Assembly (NCBI RefSeq): GCF_026735165.1
Contig: NZ_JAPQES010000003.1
Coordinates: 248,001 to 312,000 of the forward strand
Source of the DNA: Clostridium ganghwense
GTDB taxonomy: Bacteria; Bacillota; Clostridia; Clostridiales; Clostridiaceae
Length of the DNA stretch: 64,000 nucleotides
Direction: 5' to 3'
The notes below the pieces were generated by a model. It worked only from the letters and a program-made list of their open reading frames with translations, had not been told where the DNA came from and did no database searches. Numbering within the stretch: the first letter of the stretch is position 1; every line of letters starts with the position of its first letter. A program made the translations under genes and the position numbers. This document shows, piece after piece, positions 28,714-36,781 of this stretch.

Positions 28714-29934
28714 CTATACTAATATTCCTGCTAAAACTGCAGTCATGAAGGCTGCTAATGAACCACCTATTAATGATTTCATTCCTAATTTAGCAATTTC
28801 AGAACGTCTTTCAGGAGCAAGTCCACCTATTCCCCCGATTTGTACTGCAATTGAACTGAAGTTAGCAAATCCACAAAGAGCATATGTTAATATAGTTACA
28901 GTTTTAGGACTTAAAGTTGCATTTTCTATATGTGGCGCTAAATTAGCATAAGCAACAAATTCATTTAAAACTATTTTTTGTCCTAATAAATCTCCTGCTG
29001 CAATAATATCATTAGCAGGTACACCCATTATATATGCTATAGGTGCAAATAGTCTTCCTAGTATCCAGTTTAGACTTAAGTAGTCCATTCCTACTAATCC
29101 ACCTATCCATCCAATTAAAGCATTTACAAGTGCAACAAGAGCTACAAAAGCAAGTAACATAGCTCCAACATTTAACGCAAGAGAAAGACCTTCACTAGCA
29201 CCGTTAGCAGCAGCATCTATAACATTTGCACTTGTTGATTCAAGTTCCATTTCTACTTTTCCTTTAGTTACTGGAGTTTCAGTTTCAGGAACCATTATTT
29301 TTGCAATAATAAGACTAGCTGGCGCTGACATTATGCTAGCGGCCATTAAGTGACCTGCATTTACTCCCATAGCAACATATCCAGCCATAACGCCTCCAGC
29401 AACTGTTGCCATACCACCTGTCATTACAGTTAATAATTCTGATTTTGTCATAGATTTTATGAAAGGTTTGATAACTAAAGGTGCTTCAGTTTGTCCAACA
29501 AAGATGTTTGCTGTTGCTGATAAAGTTTCTGCACCACTTGTTCCAAGTAGTTTAGCCATTACTTTAGCAAGACCTTTAATTATAGGTTGCATAGCACCCA
29601 CGTGATATAAAACGCTCATTAATGCTGAGAAGAATATTATTGTAGGTAAGATTTGTAATGCAAATAAAAATCCAAATTTGTCAACTTTTATTAAATCACC
29701 AAATAAAAAAGCAGTTCCTTCCTTGGTAAAATCCAATAATTTAGTAATACAATCACTTGCAACTGCAAAAGCTTTTTGTCCTGGTGGAAATTTAAGAATT
29801 AAAAGAGCAAATACCAATTGTAATACAATTCCTGTAATAACTAATTTCCAATCAATTTTTTTCTTGTTATCTGATAATAAATAAGCAATAAAAACTAGAA
29901 CAAATAAACCTAATATACCTATTAATTTATCCAC
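28714..29934 (-). CDS. nupC: Concentrative nucleoside transporter (NupC/CNT family)
   Basis: 406 aa starting at GTG 29934 behind AAAGGAG. About ten membrane segments with the CNT signatures GQTEAPLVIKPFIK, MTGGMATVAGGVMAGYVAMG and ALCGFANFSSIAVQIGGIG. CNT proteins import nucleosides using sodium or proton gradients. It is downstream of deoC, deoB and punA on the same strand with a gap of about 200 nt, so it may belong to the same nucleoside-utilisation unit or have its own promoter. Confidence 0.92.
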   Translation of the reverse strand: MDKLIGILGLFVLVFIAYLLSDNKKKIDWKLVITGIVLQLVFALLILKFPPGQKAFAVASDCITKLLDFTKEGTAFLFGDLIKVDKFGFLFALQILPTIIFFSALMSVLYHVGAMQPIIKGLAKVMAKLLGTSGAETLSATANIFVGQTEAPLVIKPFIKSMTKSELLTVMTGGMATVAGGVMAGYVAMGVNAGHLMAASIMSAPASLIIAKIMVPETETPVTKGKVEMELESTSANVIDAAANGASEGLSLALNVGAMLLAFVALVALVNALIGWIGGLVGMDYLSLNWILGRLFAPIAYIMGVPANDIIAAGDLLGQKIVLNEFVAYANLAPHIENATLSPKTVTILTYALCGFANFSSIAVQIGGIGGLAPERRSEIAKLGMKSLIGGSLAAFMTAVLAGILV

Positions 29935-30132
29935 TTTTAATTTCTCCTTTGTAAATTTAATTTTTTCATTTGTTTTTTATTATTTTATTCTTTCGTTAAT
30001 CTTCATTTTATTACATAATAGTATAATTATTACATCGAATTCCGTCACCTAATACCCAGTCCCCAGGTGAAAAATCTCCTTTACTGGTGACTGGCTATTG
30101 GTAACTATAATAATATGAGTTCTAAAACTTTA

Positions 30133-30951
30133 TTAAACTTCTTTTATAATGTTTCTCATCAGCTTAATGAACTTTTCTCTAGCCATTGCTGAAGTTTCCA
30201 TTACTTCACTATGATCTAATGGTTGATCTAAAATTCCAGCTGCCATATTGGTCATGCAAGAAACTCCAATTACTTTAACTCCACTGTGAACAGCTACTAT
30301 TACTTCTGGAGCTGTAGACATACCTACAGCATCTCCGCCTAAAGTACGTACCATTCTAATTTCAGCAGGTGTTTCATATGTTGGGCCACTCATGCAAGCA
30401 TAAACACCTTCTTGTAGTTCTATATTTAAAGATTTTGCTATTCCCTTAACTTTTTCTCTTAATTCTTTATTATATGGATCTGACATATCTGGGAATCTAG
30501 TTCCAAATTCTACTAAGTTCTTTCCTATTAATGGATTGTTTCCTGATAAATTTAAGTGATCTTTTATAAGCATTAAATCTCCTGGTTTATAACTTGTGTT
30601 TACAGCTCCTGCAGCGTTTGTAACTATTAAAGTTTCAATTCCTAATAACTTCATTACACGAACTGGGAAAGTAACTTCTTGCATATGATATCCTTCATAG
30701 TAATGAAAACGTCCTTGCATTGCTACAACTTTTTTTCCCTCTAAAGTTCCTATAACTAAACGACCTGCATGACCTTCTACAGTTGAAACTGGAAAATGTG
30801 GAATTTCATTATAAGGATAAAACTCTGCATCTTCTATTTGATCTGCAATAGCTCCAAGTCCTGATCCTAATATAAGTCCCATTTCAGGTTTAACCTTTGT
30901 TTTTTCTAAAATATACTTAGCTGCTTCATTTATTTTAACTTGTAAATCCAT
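30133..30951 (-). CDS. punA: Purine nucleoside phosphorylase
   Basis: 272 aa, the size of trimeric PNP. Motifs: GSGLGAIADQIEDA, HFPVSTVEGHAGRL, ALVTNAAG-like IVTNAAGAVN, and MSTAPEVIVAVHSGVKV with the expected active-site Asn/Thr region. It cleaves purine (deoxy)ribonucleosides with phosphate to base plus pentose 1-phosphate, which is the substrate of DeoB. It is preceded by a stable intergenic hairpin (31000-31040) about 50 nt upstream. Part of the deoC-deoB-punA-nupC run. Confidence 0.93.
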   Translation of the reverse strand: MDLQVKINEAAKYILEKTKVKPEMGLILGSGLGAIADQIEDAEFYPYNEIPHFPVSTVEGHAGRLVIGTLEGKKVVAMQGRFHYYEGYHMQEVTFPVRVMKLLGIETLIVTNAAGAVNTSYKPGDLMLIKDHLNLSGNNPLIGKNLVEFGTRFPDMSDPYNKELREKVKGIAKSLNIELQEGVYACMSGPTYETPAEIRMVRTLGGDAVGMSTAPEVIVAVHSGVKVIGVSCMTNMAAGILDQPLDHSEVMETSAMAREKFIKLMRNIIKEV

Positions 30952-30999
30952 ACTCTTATCTCCCCTTATACTATTTAATAATTTTATCCGATAACTAAC

Positions 31000-31040
31000 A
31001 ATTCTAACACTCCCTTCTCTACAAGAGGGAGCTAAGAATT
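31000..31040 (-). promoter_or_regulatory. Hairpin between deoB and punA
   Basis: AATTCTTAG...CTCCCT pairs with AGGGAG...TTAGAATT. There is no T-run after it, so it is more likely an mRNA-processing or stability structure than a terminator. Confidence 0.45.
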
Positions 31041-31072
31041 GTAAAGTTCCTGGATTGGTTCAACTAGAATTT

Positions 31073-31094
31073 AGATGGAGTAAAAATTCCATCT
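31073..31094 (-). terminator. Weak hairpin at the deoB stop
   Basis: AGATGGA/TCCATCT stem overlapping the deoB stop, 8-nt loop, with no clear T-run; a possible leaky terminator or attenuation point in the operon. Confidence 0.35.
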
Positions 31095-32269
31095 TAATTA
31101 AGTTTCACTTTATCTAAGAAACTTTCTCCATTTTTAATAGGTTCTACTGAAAATATTTCTGCAACTGTTTGACCCATATCAGCAAAAGTTGTTCTAGTTC
31201 CTAAATTAACATTGGATTTTAATGCTTTACCATATGCTAAGAAAGGAACATATTCTCTTGAATGGTCAGTTCCAGGCATAGTTGGATCACAACCATGATC
31301 AGCGGTAATAAATAATATATCTGTATCTTTCATTGCCTTTAATATTTCAGGAAGTCTTGCGTCAAAAGCTTCTAAGCCTTTTCCATAAGCCTCTACATCA
31401 TTACGATGTCCCCATTTCATATCAAAATCAACAAGGTTTGTAAAAATAAGACCTTTTTTATCTTCTTTGATGTAGTTTAAAGTTTCATCTACCCCATTCA
31501 TATTATCTTTAGTATGAACAGCCTCTGTAACTCCTTGACCTGAGAAGATATCTTCTATTTTTCCAACTGCCATCACATTTAAATTATTCTTTTTCAAAAT
31601 ATCTAATACAGTATCGTGTGGTGGCGTTAGTGAAAAATCTCTTCTATTTGCAGTTCTTACAAAGTTTCCTGGTTCTCCAACAAAAGGTCTAGCAATTACA
31701 CGTGCAACTGCATGATCTCCTGTTAAAATATTACGAGCTGTTTCACACATTTTATATAATTCTTCAACAGAAATAACTTCTTCATGTGCAGCAATTTGGA
31801 ATACGCTATCAGCAGAAGTATATACAATAGGATTTCCTGTTTTCACATGTTCTTCTCCAAGTTCTTCTATAATTGCAGTACCAGAAGCTGGCTTATTTGC
31901 TATCATTTTTCTCCCTATTGCACTTTCAAATGCATCTACAACTTCTTTAGGGAATCCATTTGGATATGTTGGGAAAGGATTTTCTGAATATATACCTGCC
32001 ATTTCCCAGTGACCTGTAGTTGTATCTTTTCCATCTGACATTTCTTCAAAGCGAGAATAACACCCTATTGGATTTTCTACTTTGTTAAGCCCTTTTATAC
32101 CTTCAATATTTCCAAGTCCTAGTTTTTCCATGTTAGGAAGCTTTAATCCGCCTAAAGCTTTTGATATATTTCCAATTGTATTGCTACCTACATCTCCATA
32201 TTTTTCAGCATCAGGTAATGCTCCCATTCCAACACTATCTAGTACAATCCATATAACTCTATCTATCAC
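31094..32269 (-). CDS. deoB: Phosphopentomutase
   Basis: 391 aa starting at GTG 32269 behind AGGAGGGG. Alkaline-phosphatase-superfamily metal ligands: [26 protein letters not shown] (with the phosphorylatable Thr) and [11 protein letters not shown] plus DHSREYVPF. It interconverts (deoxy)ribose 1- and 5-phosphate. Located 33 nt downstream of deoC and upstream of punA. Confidence 0.95.
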   Translation of the reverse strand: MIDRVIWIVLDSVGMGALPDAEKYGDVGSNTIGNISKALGGLKLPNMEKLGLGNIEGIKGLNKVENPIGCYSRFEEMSDGKDTTTGHWEMAGIYSENPFPTYPNGFPKEVVDAFESAIGRKMIANKPASGTAIIEELGEEHVKTGNPIVYTSADSVFQIAAHEEVISVEELYKMCETARNILTGDHAVARVIARPFVGEPGNFVRTANRRDFSLTPPHDTVLDILKKNNLNVMAVGKIEDIFSGQGVTEAVHTKDNMNGVDETLNYIKEDKKGLIFTNLVDFDMKWGHRNDVEAYGKGLEAFDARLPEILKAMKDTDILFITADHGCDPTMPGTDHSREYVPFLAYGKALKSNVNLGTRTTFADMGQTVAEIFSVEPIKNGESFLDKVKLN

Positions 32270-32302
32270 TTTAACCCCTCCTAAATGCTACTCTAAATTA
32301 AA

Positions 32303-32971
32303 TTAGTATCCAGCATTTTCAGTCTTAGTTCCTTCAACAATTGCTATTGAAGCACTAGCACCTATTCTATTAGCACCTGCTGCAATAACAGCTTCAGCAT
32401 CTTCTTTAGTTCTTACTCCACCAGATGCTTTAACTCCCATTTCAGGTCCAACAGTTTCTCTCATTAGCTTTAAGTCTTCAACAGTTGCTCCTCCTGTAGA
32501 GAATCCAGTTGAAGTCTTTACAAAATCAGCTCCAGCTTCTTTTGATAATTCACATGCTTTAACAATTTCCTCTTTTGTTAAAAGACAATTTTCAAGGATA
32601 ACTTTTACTAAAGCTTTTTCCTTTGCTGCATCTACTACTGCTTTAATATCTTCCTTCACTACATCATACTTTTTATCTTTTAACGCACCAACGTTTATTA
32701 CCATATCAACTTCATTTGCACCATTTTCGATAGCCTGTTTTGTTTCAAACGCTTTCACTTCTTTTGTTGTAGCACCTAGCGGGAAACCTACAACTACACA
32801 AGTTTTTACGTTAGTTCCTTGTAACTCTTTACTTACTAATGAAGTATAGTATGCATTTACACATACTGAAGCAAATTCATATTTCTTAGCTTCTTCACAA
32901 ATTTTTATAACTTGTTCTTCTGTTGCTTGTGGTTTTAATAATGTATGGTCTATGTATCCATGTAGCTTCAT
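32303..32971 (-). CDS. deoC: Deoxyribose-phosphate aldolase
   Basis: 222 aa. Class I aldolase with the Schiff-base lysine in [16 protein letters not shown] (Lys152), plus [15 protein letters not shown] at the N-terminus and [16 protein letters not shown] near the C-terminus. It splits deoxyribose 5-phosphate into glyceraldehyde 3-phosphate and acetaldehyde. First of the deoC-deoB-punA-nupC run. An operator-like site (33084-33099) lies about 110 nt upstream, so it is probably repressed by the LacI-type protein encoded just beyond. Confidence 0.96.
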   Translation of the reverse strand: MKLHGYIDHTLLKPQATEEQVIKICEEAKKYEFASVCVNAYYTSLVSKELQGTNVKTCVVVGFPLGATTKEVKAFETKQAIENGANEVDMVINVGALKDKKYDVVKEDIKAVVDAAKEKALVKVILENCLLTKEEIVKACELSKEAGADFVKTSTGFSTGGATVEDLKLMRETVGPEMGVKASGGVRTKEDAEAVIAAGANRIGASASIAIVEGTKTENAGY

Positions 32972-33083
32972 TTTTATCCTCTCCTTTTATTTTTAATTTA
33001 TTATTGTCATTTCAACAACTTTTTATTTTATAACTTTCTTTTCTTAACTTTTGATCAATCTTGTGTACATTTAATTTTTTTGA

Positions 33084-33099
33084 TGTGAAAGCGCTTACA
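33084..33099 (-). promoter_or_regulatory. LacI/CcpA-type operator upstream of deoC
   Basis: TGTGAAAGCGCTTACA, an almost perfect palindrome centred on GCGC, of the LacI-family/cre type. It lies between the regulator gene and deoC. The same half-site TGTAAGCG recurs at 34188-34203. Confidence 0.65.
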
Positions 33100-33141
33100 T
33101 ACAAAGTAAATTTTAAAATGTGAATAGTATAAATCCACATC

Positions 33142-34164
33142 TTATTTTTTTATATACTTCTCTGACCCATTTAAAACAAGTTCTGGTAAAAGAGTAATTC
33201 TTTTTATTTCCTTCTTTTCTTCGTTCTTTAGAATATCAATAAGCAACTTCATGCCAATACTGCCCATTTCTCTAGTAGGTCCATTAATAAAGCTAATATT
33301 CATTCCAGCTATAGTTAATATTTCTATCCTATCAAAACCTATAATAGCCATATCCTCTGGTATCTTCAAATCATCTTCATGAAGTGCTTTGATACATCCC
33401 AAAGTCATCAAGTTACTGCATACAAAAATAGCAGTAGGTCCATCTTCCATCATTACCATTTCTTTTGTAAACTTATATCCACTTTCTTGTCTATAATCCC
33501 CATAAAAAATATATCTTTCATCTATAGGTATATTATTCATCGCTAAAGCTTTTTTATATCCAATCAATCTATCCTTTGCAGGTTTAGAATTCATACGTCC
33601 TGTAATTATAGCTACTTTTCTATGCCCCGCTTTTATTAAAGCTTCAGTTCCTTCATAAGCCCCTTTTATATTGTCAACAAAAACTCCACTAAATGTAGAA
33701 TATTTTACATGTCCATCTACTAAAACAATTGGAATTCCTAAATTTTCAAGTGTACTTAAATATTCACTATTGAAATCATCTTCAACGGAAGTTGGAGTTA
33801 TTATTATTCCTTGAATTCTCTGCTCCTTTAGAAGCTTAAGAGCTTTTAATTCTTTTTGCATACTTTCATCAGTGTCACAAAGAATTATATTTAAATCATG
33901 TTTATCAGCTATTTCACTGATTCCTTTTATTACTTCCCCAAAGAATGGGTTATTTATGTCTGGAACTATAACGCCTATAGTATTCGTTTTATTTGTAGAT
34001 AAACTTCTTGCTATAGCACTAGGAGTATAGTTTAGTTCTTTTATTATTTTTAAAATCTTTTCTCTTGTTTCTTGCTTTACATATCCTGAATTATTTAAAA
34101 CTCTTGATACTGTTGCTGGGGATACTCCTGCTGTTTTAGCAATATCACTTATTGTAACTGACAT
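33142..34164 (-). CDS. LacI-family transcriptional regulator of the nucleoside (deo) genes
   Basis: 340 aa. N-terminal HTH TISDIAKTAGVSPATVSRVLN with the LacI-type hinge SAIARSLSTNKTNTIGVIVP, then a periplasmic-binding-like sensor with an AIIGFDRIEILTIAG segment. Two related palindromic sites flank its gene (33084-33099 before deoC and 34188-34203 before its own start), suggesting autoregulation and control of deoC onward. The effector is not evident; ribose, deoxyribose 5-phosphate or a nucleoside are reasonable guesses from the neighbours. RBS is GAGGAGGAAC. Confidence 0.88.
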   Translation of the reverse strand: MSVTISDIAKTAGVSPATVSRVLNNSGYVKQETREKILKIIKELNYTPSAIARSLSTNKTNTIGVIVPDINNPFFGEVIKGISEIADKHDLNIILCDTDESMQKELKALKLLKEQRIQGIIITPTSVEDDFNSEYLSTLENLGIPIVLVDGHVKYSTFSGVFVDNIKGAYEGTEALIKAGHRKVAIITGRMNSKPAKDRLIGYKKALAMNNIPIDERYIFYGDYRQESGYKFTKEMVMMEDGPTAIFVCSNLMTLGCIKALHEDDLKIPEDMAIIGFDRIEILTIAGMNISFINGPTREMGSIGMKLLIDILKNEEKKEIKRITLLPELVLNGSEKYIKK

Positions 34165-34187
34165 TTTAGTTCCTCCTCATATCTTTA

Positions 34188-34203
34188 GGAAATCGCTTAC
34201 ACA
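34188..34203 (-). promoter_or_regulatory. Operator-like site upstream of the LacI-family gene
   Basis: Minus-strand TGTGTAAGCGATTTCC, sharing TGTAAGCG with the deoC operator. Its centre is about 30 nt upstream of the regulator start, as expected for autoregulation. Confidence 0.55.
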
Positions 34204-34351
34204 TCTTTTGTACATTCACAATATTATTATAAAACATAATTGTAAAAATTTAAATATACTTTGTGCAAATTATCTAAAAATAATTATCAATAAATCTATC
34301 ATCAAGAATATATAAAGTTTTTATCTTATTTAAAATTCAACCGAAACTATA

Positions 34352-34367
34352 TGTTAGCGGTTTCATA
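34352..34367 (+). promoter_or_regulatory. Possible third operator
   Basis: TGTTAGCGGTTTCATA resembles the other two sites (TGTAAGCGMTTTCMC-like) and sits 190 nt upstream of the regulator gene. Weaker match than the other two. Confidence 0.3.
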
Positions 34368-34509
34368 TTTAATATACATTAATTTTCGACACTTTTCAAT
34401 ATATTTTAGTGTATTTCTTTATATTACCATACGTTTTTATAAATATTTCTTTATTATGATTTAAATTTAACAAAAACATTTGTCAAACAATTCATTTAGC
34501 TATTTCAAT

Positions 34510-35010
34510 TTATGCAACTTCATCTATTTCAATTTTATCAAGATTGTTATTTTGGGTCAGAATATTCAGAATTATATTGGTTAATTTTTCAGAAGTGTAT
34601 CCTAATAAGGATCCTATAGTCATAGAGATAACCGTTATACTAAAGTTCATTCCAGATGCAATAAATGCAGACCATCCAATAAAAGATGCAGGAATAAATG
34701 CTACTAAGTGTAATTTAGACTGTATGCAAATACCTGCTGATCCTAGTCCATTTCCTATAGTTATTCCAGTTACTTCGCCTAAATGTGGTGACAATAAATT
34801 AGATAGTTGAAGAGTTAAAAATCCCCAACATATTCCACTTAAATTAGCTATTAGTGCTTTTTTTACTCCTTTTTGGCCTCCTCCTGCTGCAAAAAAGCTA
34901 GACCAAGCTAAAAAACCTGCAACAGTACTTAATCCCAAAGAAAAACTACCTATTGTCCACAATACTGCAATGATACCACTACTAATTCCTATAGCTACTA
35001 CCTTTTTCAT
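34510..35010 (-). CDS. DUF1097-like small membrane protein, under a structured leader
   Basis: 166 aa from ATG 35010, chosen because AGGAGG sits just upstream; an in-frame ATG at 35025 overlaps that ribosome binding site. Four to six hydrophobic segments with Gly-rich helices (FAAGGGQKGVKKALIANLSG, GNGLGSAGICIQSKLH) match the DUF1097 membrane family, which has no established function. A structured leader RNA with a terminator (35049-35163) precedes it. The leader is nearly identical in its core to that of the divergent EamA gene, so the two membrane proteins probably respond to one signal. Confidence 0.75.
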   Translation of the reverse strand: MKKVVAIGISSGIIAVLWTIGSFSLGLSTVAGFLAWSSFFAAGGGQKGVKKALIANLSGICWGFLTLQLSNLLSPHLGEVTGITIGNGLGSAGICIQSKLHLVAFIPASFIGWSAFIASGMNFSITVISMTIGSLLGYTSEKLTNIILNILTQNNNLDKIEIDEVA

Positions 35011-35048
35011 AAAAAACCTCCTCATTAATATTTTATGTAAAAAAATAG

Positions 35049-35090
35049 TCCCTATACATATTCTGATAAATTTACAGATATATATAGGGA
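35049..35090 (-). terminator. Attenuator hairpin in the DUF1097 leader
   Basis: Stem TCCCTATATATATCTG/CAGAATATGTATAGGGA (imperfect) followed by ACTATTTTTTT, about 40 nt upstream of the ribosome binding site. Its 5' half overlaps the CGTCCCT arm of the antiterminator. Confidence 0.8.
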
Positions 35091-35163
35091 CGAATTATAT
35101 TCGTGTTATCACCCTGTTCTACGATTATAAAATCGTATTCACCATGTAACAGTGGTTAGCCAT
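35086..35163 (-). promoter_or_regulatory. Riboswitch/T-box-like leader element, copy 1
   Basis: Minus-strand order: GGCTAACCACTGTTACATGG, a hairpin (TACGAT/ATCGTA), then the core AGGGTGATAACACGAAT...ATTCGTCCCT. The core is a T-box-like antiterminator but with bulge UGAUAAC instead of UGGNACC. The UAAC of that bulge is complementary to the GUUA upstream. Compared with copy 2, sequence is conserved in the loops and bulges and varied in the stems. Known class not identified; guanidine-IV (mepA) is one candidate to compare. Confidence 0.65.
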
Positions 35164-35210
35164 AAATCTTAAAAGATCTCTAGTTTTATTAACTTTTTTC
35201 GACACAAAAT

Positions 35211-35239
35211 ACTATAATATATTTTTTTATGTTTATCAA
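35211..35239 (-). promoter_or_regulatory. Promoter of the DUF1097 leader
   Basis: Minus-strand TTGATA, 17-nt spacer, TATAGT. Predicts a leader start near 35204, giving about 195 nt of untranslated RNA. Confidence 0.6.
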
Positions 35240-35470
35240 GTGGAATTTAAAGTAAGATTTCACTAAGTTAGCTTTGTAATTTCTTTCATTTATTTTAATC
35301 AAATTTAAATTTAGTATCAAATTTACAATTATTCCAAATTGGTTTCTATTAAATAATGCCCTTTATCATTACCAAGCAATATTTTTATCTCTTTCAATAT
35401 TTTGTTTCACTATTTTTTATTTTATTAGATATTTAAGTATTTAAAAATTCAATTATAGTTTAAATTTCAC

Positions 35471-35499
35471 TTGACAAATAATCTAAAAAATTGTATATT
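35471..35499 (+). promoter_or_regulatory. Promoter of the EamA-gene leader
   Basis: TTGACA, 17-nt spacer, TATATT, a near-consensus vegetative promoter. Predicts a start near 35506, so no room exists for a full T-box stem I. Confidence 0.7.
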
Positions 35500-35530
35500 T
35501 TGAAATGAAAATTCAAGAAATTTGTAAAAG

Positions 35531-35613
35531 TTTCCGGTATGCCACCGTTATATGGTTGATATAGATTTTGAATCTATATCATAGGGTGATAACACGAATT
35601 TTATTTCGTCCCT
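35531..35613 (+). promoter_or_regulatory. Riboswitch/T-box-like leader element, copy 2
   Basis: Order: CCGGTATGCCACCGTTATATGG, a perfect hairpin (GATATAGATT/AATCTATATC), then AGGGTGATAACACGAA...TTCGTCCCT. 12 of 14 positions agree with the T-box consensus AGGGUGGNACCRCG; the two differences are both in the bulge. GUUA/UAAC complementarity is retained from copy 1. The following terminator shares the CCCT arm, so pairing of AGGG with CCCT prevents termination. Confidence 0.65.
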
Positions 35614-35643
35614 TAGATAAATTACACAATTTATCTAAGGGAC
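35608..35643 (+). terminator. Attenuator hairpin in the EamA leader
   Basis: Perfect 16-bp stem GTCCCTTAGATAAATT/AATTTATCTAAGGGAC, 4-nt loop, followed by TCTTTTTT. Confidence 0.9.
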
Positions 35644-35725
35644 TCTTTTTTGTTGCATCTTTTTATAAGATTTTACATTTCTAATTAATTTATAGAAAAT
35701 ATAATATACTAGGAGGAAAAATGAA

Positions 35726-36664
35726 ATGAATAATACAAACAAAATTAGAGAAAGTTATTTGTTAGTTGCTATATCCGCAGCTTGTTGGGGTATGATGGCA
35801 ATATTAACACGAAAGTTAGAAGAATTAGGCTTTGATTCCATATCAATATCAGCACTTAGGCCTACTGTCGCAGTACTTTTTTACGTGTTATTTACTTTAA
35901 TCAAAAATCCTAAATGTTTTAAGACTGATTTGAAAGGTATTTTATTTTTTATTGTATATGGTGTAATTGCTTTAGATGGAATGTTTCTTTCTTTTACTTA
36001 TGCAGTTAAATATACAAGTATTGCAACAGCTTCAGTTCTATTGTTTACAAATCCAATATTTGTAATGATTATGTCATATTTTGTTTTTAAAGAAAAATTT
36101 ACGCTAAAGAAAGTTCTTTCATTGTTATTAGCTATTTTAGGATGTTTTTTAATTTCTAGAGGATATGATAGTCAAGCATTTAAAATTGATAATTTATTTG
36201 GAATAGGTATGGGAGTATTATCTGGCTTTACTGTTGCATTGCAAAATGTATTAGGTAAGATTGGTGGAAAAAAATATCCTCCAAAAACTCTTTTGGTTTA
36301 TTCTTTTATATTTGCTACTATATTTTTGTGGTTCTTTAGATCTCCAATATCATTGATACAACATACTAACAATTTAACAGCACTTTTTTATGTTATTGCA
36401 ATAGGTTTTGTAGCAACAGTTATACCAAATGGATTATTTGTAAAAGCATTACAACATGTTGAATCTAGTAAAGCAAGTATAGTATGTAGTATAGAACCTA
36501 TAATAGCAGCCATATTAGGTTATGTTATTTATAAAGAAGTTCTAGAAATTCCTCAAGTTATAGGAATGGTATTAATATTATTTTCAGTAGTATTAATTCA
36601 GTTAAAAGATAAAAAAACTAAAGATTATATGAATGAAACTGCAGAATACCCAAAAGCATCTTAA
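35726..36664 (+). CDS. EamA/DMT-superfamily exporter, under a structured leader
   Basis: 312 aa, ten membrane segments in two EamA repeats (about 10-145 and 155-292), including the repeat-end PIFVMIMSYFVFKEKF and PIIAAILGYVIYKEVL. DMT exporters of this type carry varied small molecules; the substrate is unknown. The start codon is ATG 35726 behind AGGAGG; an ATG at 35721 (ATGAAATGA) would give a two-codon ORF overlapping it. Its attenuated leader (35531-35643) is a near copy of the one on the divergent DUF1097 gene, which argues for ligand-triggered expression. Confidence 0.88.
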   Translation: MNNTNKIRESYLLVAISAACWGMMAILTRKLEELGFDSISISALRPTVAVLFYVLFTLIKNPKCFKTDLKGILFFIVYGVIALDGMFLSFTYAVKYTSIATASVLLFTNPIFVMIMSYFVFKEKFTLKKVLSLLLAILGCFLISRGYDSQAFKIDNLFGIGMGVLSGFTVALQNVLGKIGGKKYPPKTLLVYSFIFATIFLWFFRSPISLIQHTNNLTALFYVIAIGFVATVIPNGLFVKALQHVESSKASIVCSIEPIIAAILGYVIYKEVLEIPQVIGMVLILFSVVLIQLKDKKTKDYMNETAEYPKAS

Positions 36665-36734
36665 TCCTATAAAGATTTGATTTTAATCTTTATAAAATTA
36701 TAATAAATAAAATTGAAGATATGTATTAAATTAT

Positions 36735-36768
36735 AAAAACAATTCAATATAAAAATTGAATTGTTTTT
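36735..36768. terminator. Bidirectional terminator between EamA gene and larA
   Basis: AAAAACAATTCAAT/ATTGAATTGTTTTT, 14-bp stem with 6-nt loop, A-run and T-run on both sides, between two convergent genes. Confidence 0.9.
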
Positions 36769-36781
36769 ATTGTATTTTCGT

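Larger units (their letters stand above)
34165..34509. other. Intergenic region with regulator operators
   Basis: About 345 nt without a gene. It holds two operator-like sites (34188-34203 and 34352-34367) and otherwise A+T-rich sequence, with the 3' end of the DUF1097 gene at the far side. I see no further RNA gene or terminator of note. Confidence 0.5.
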
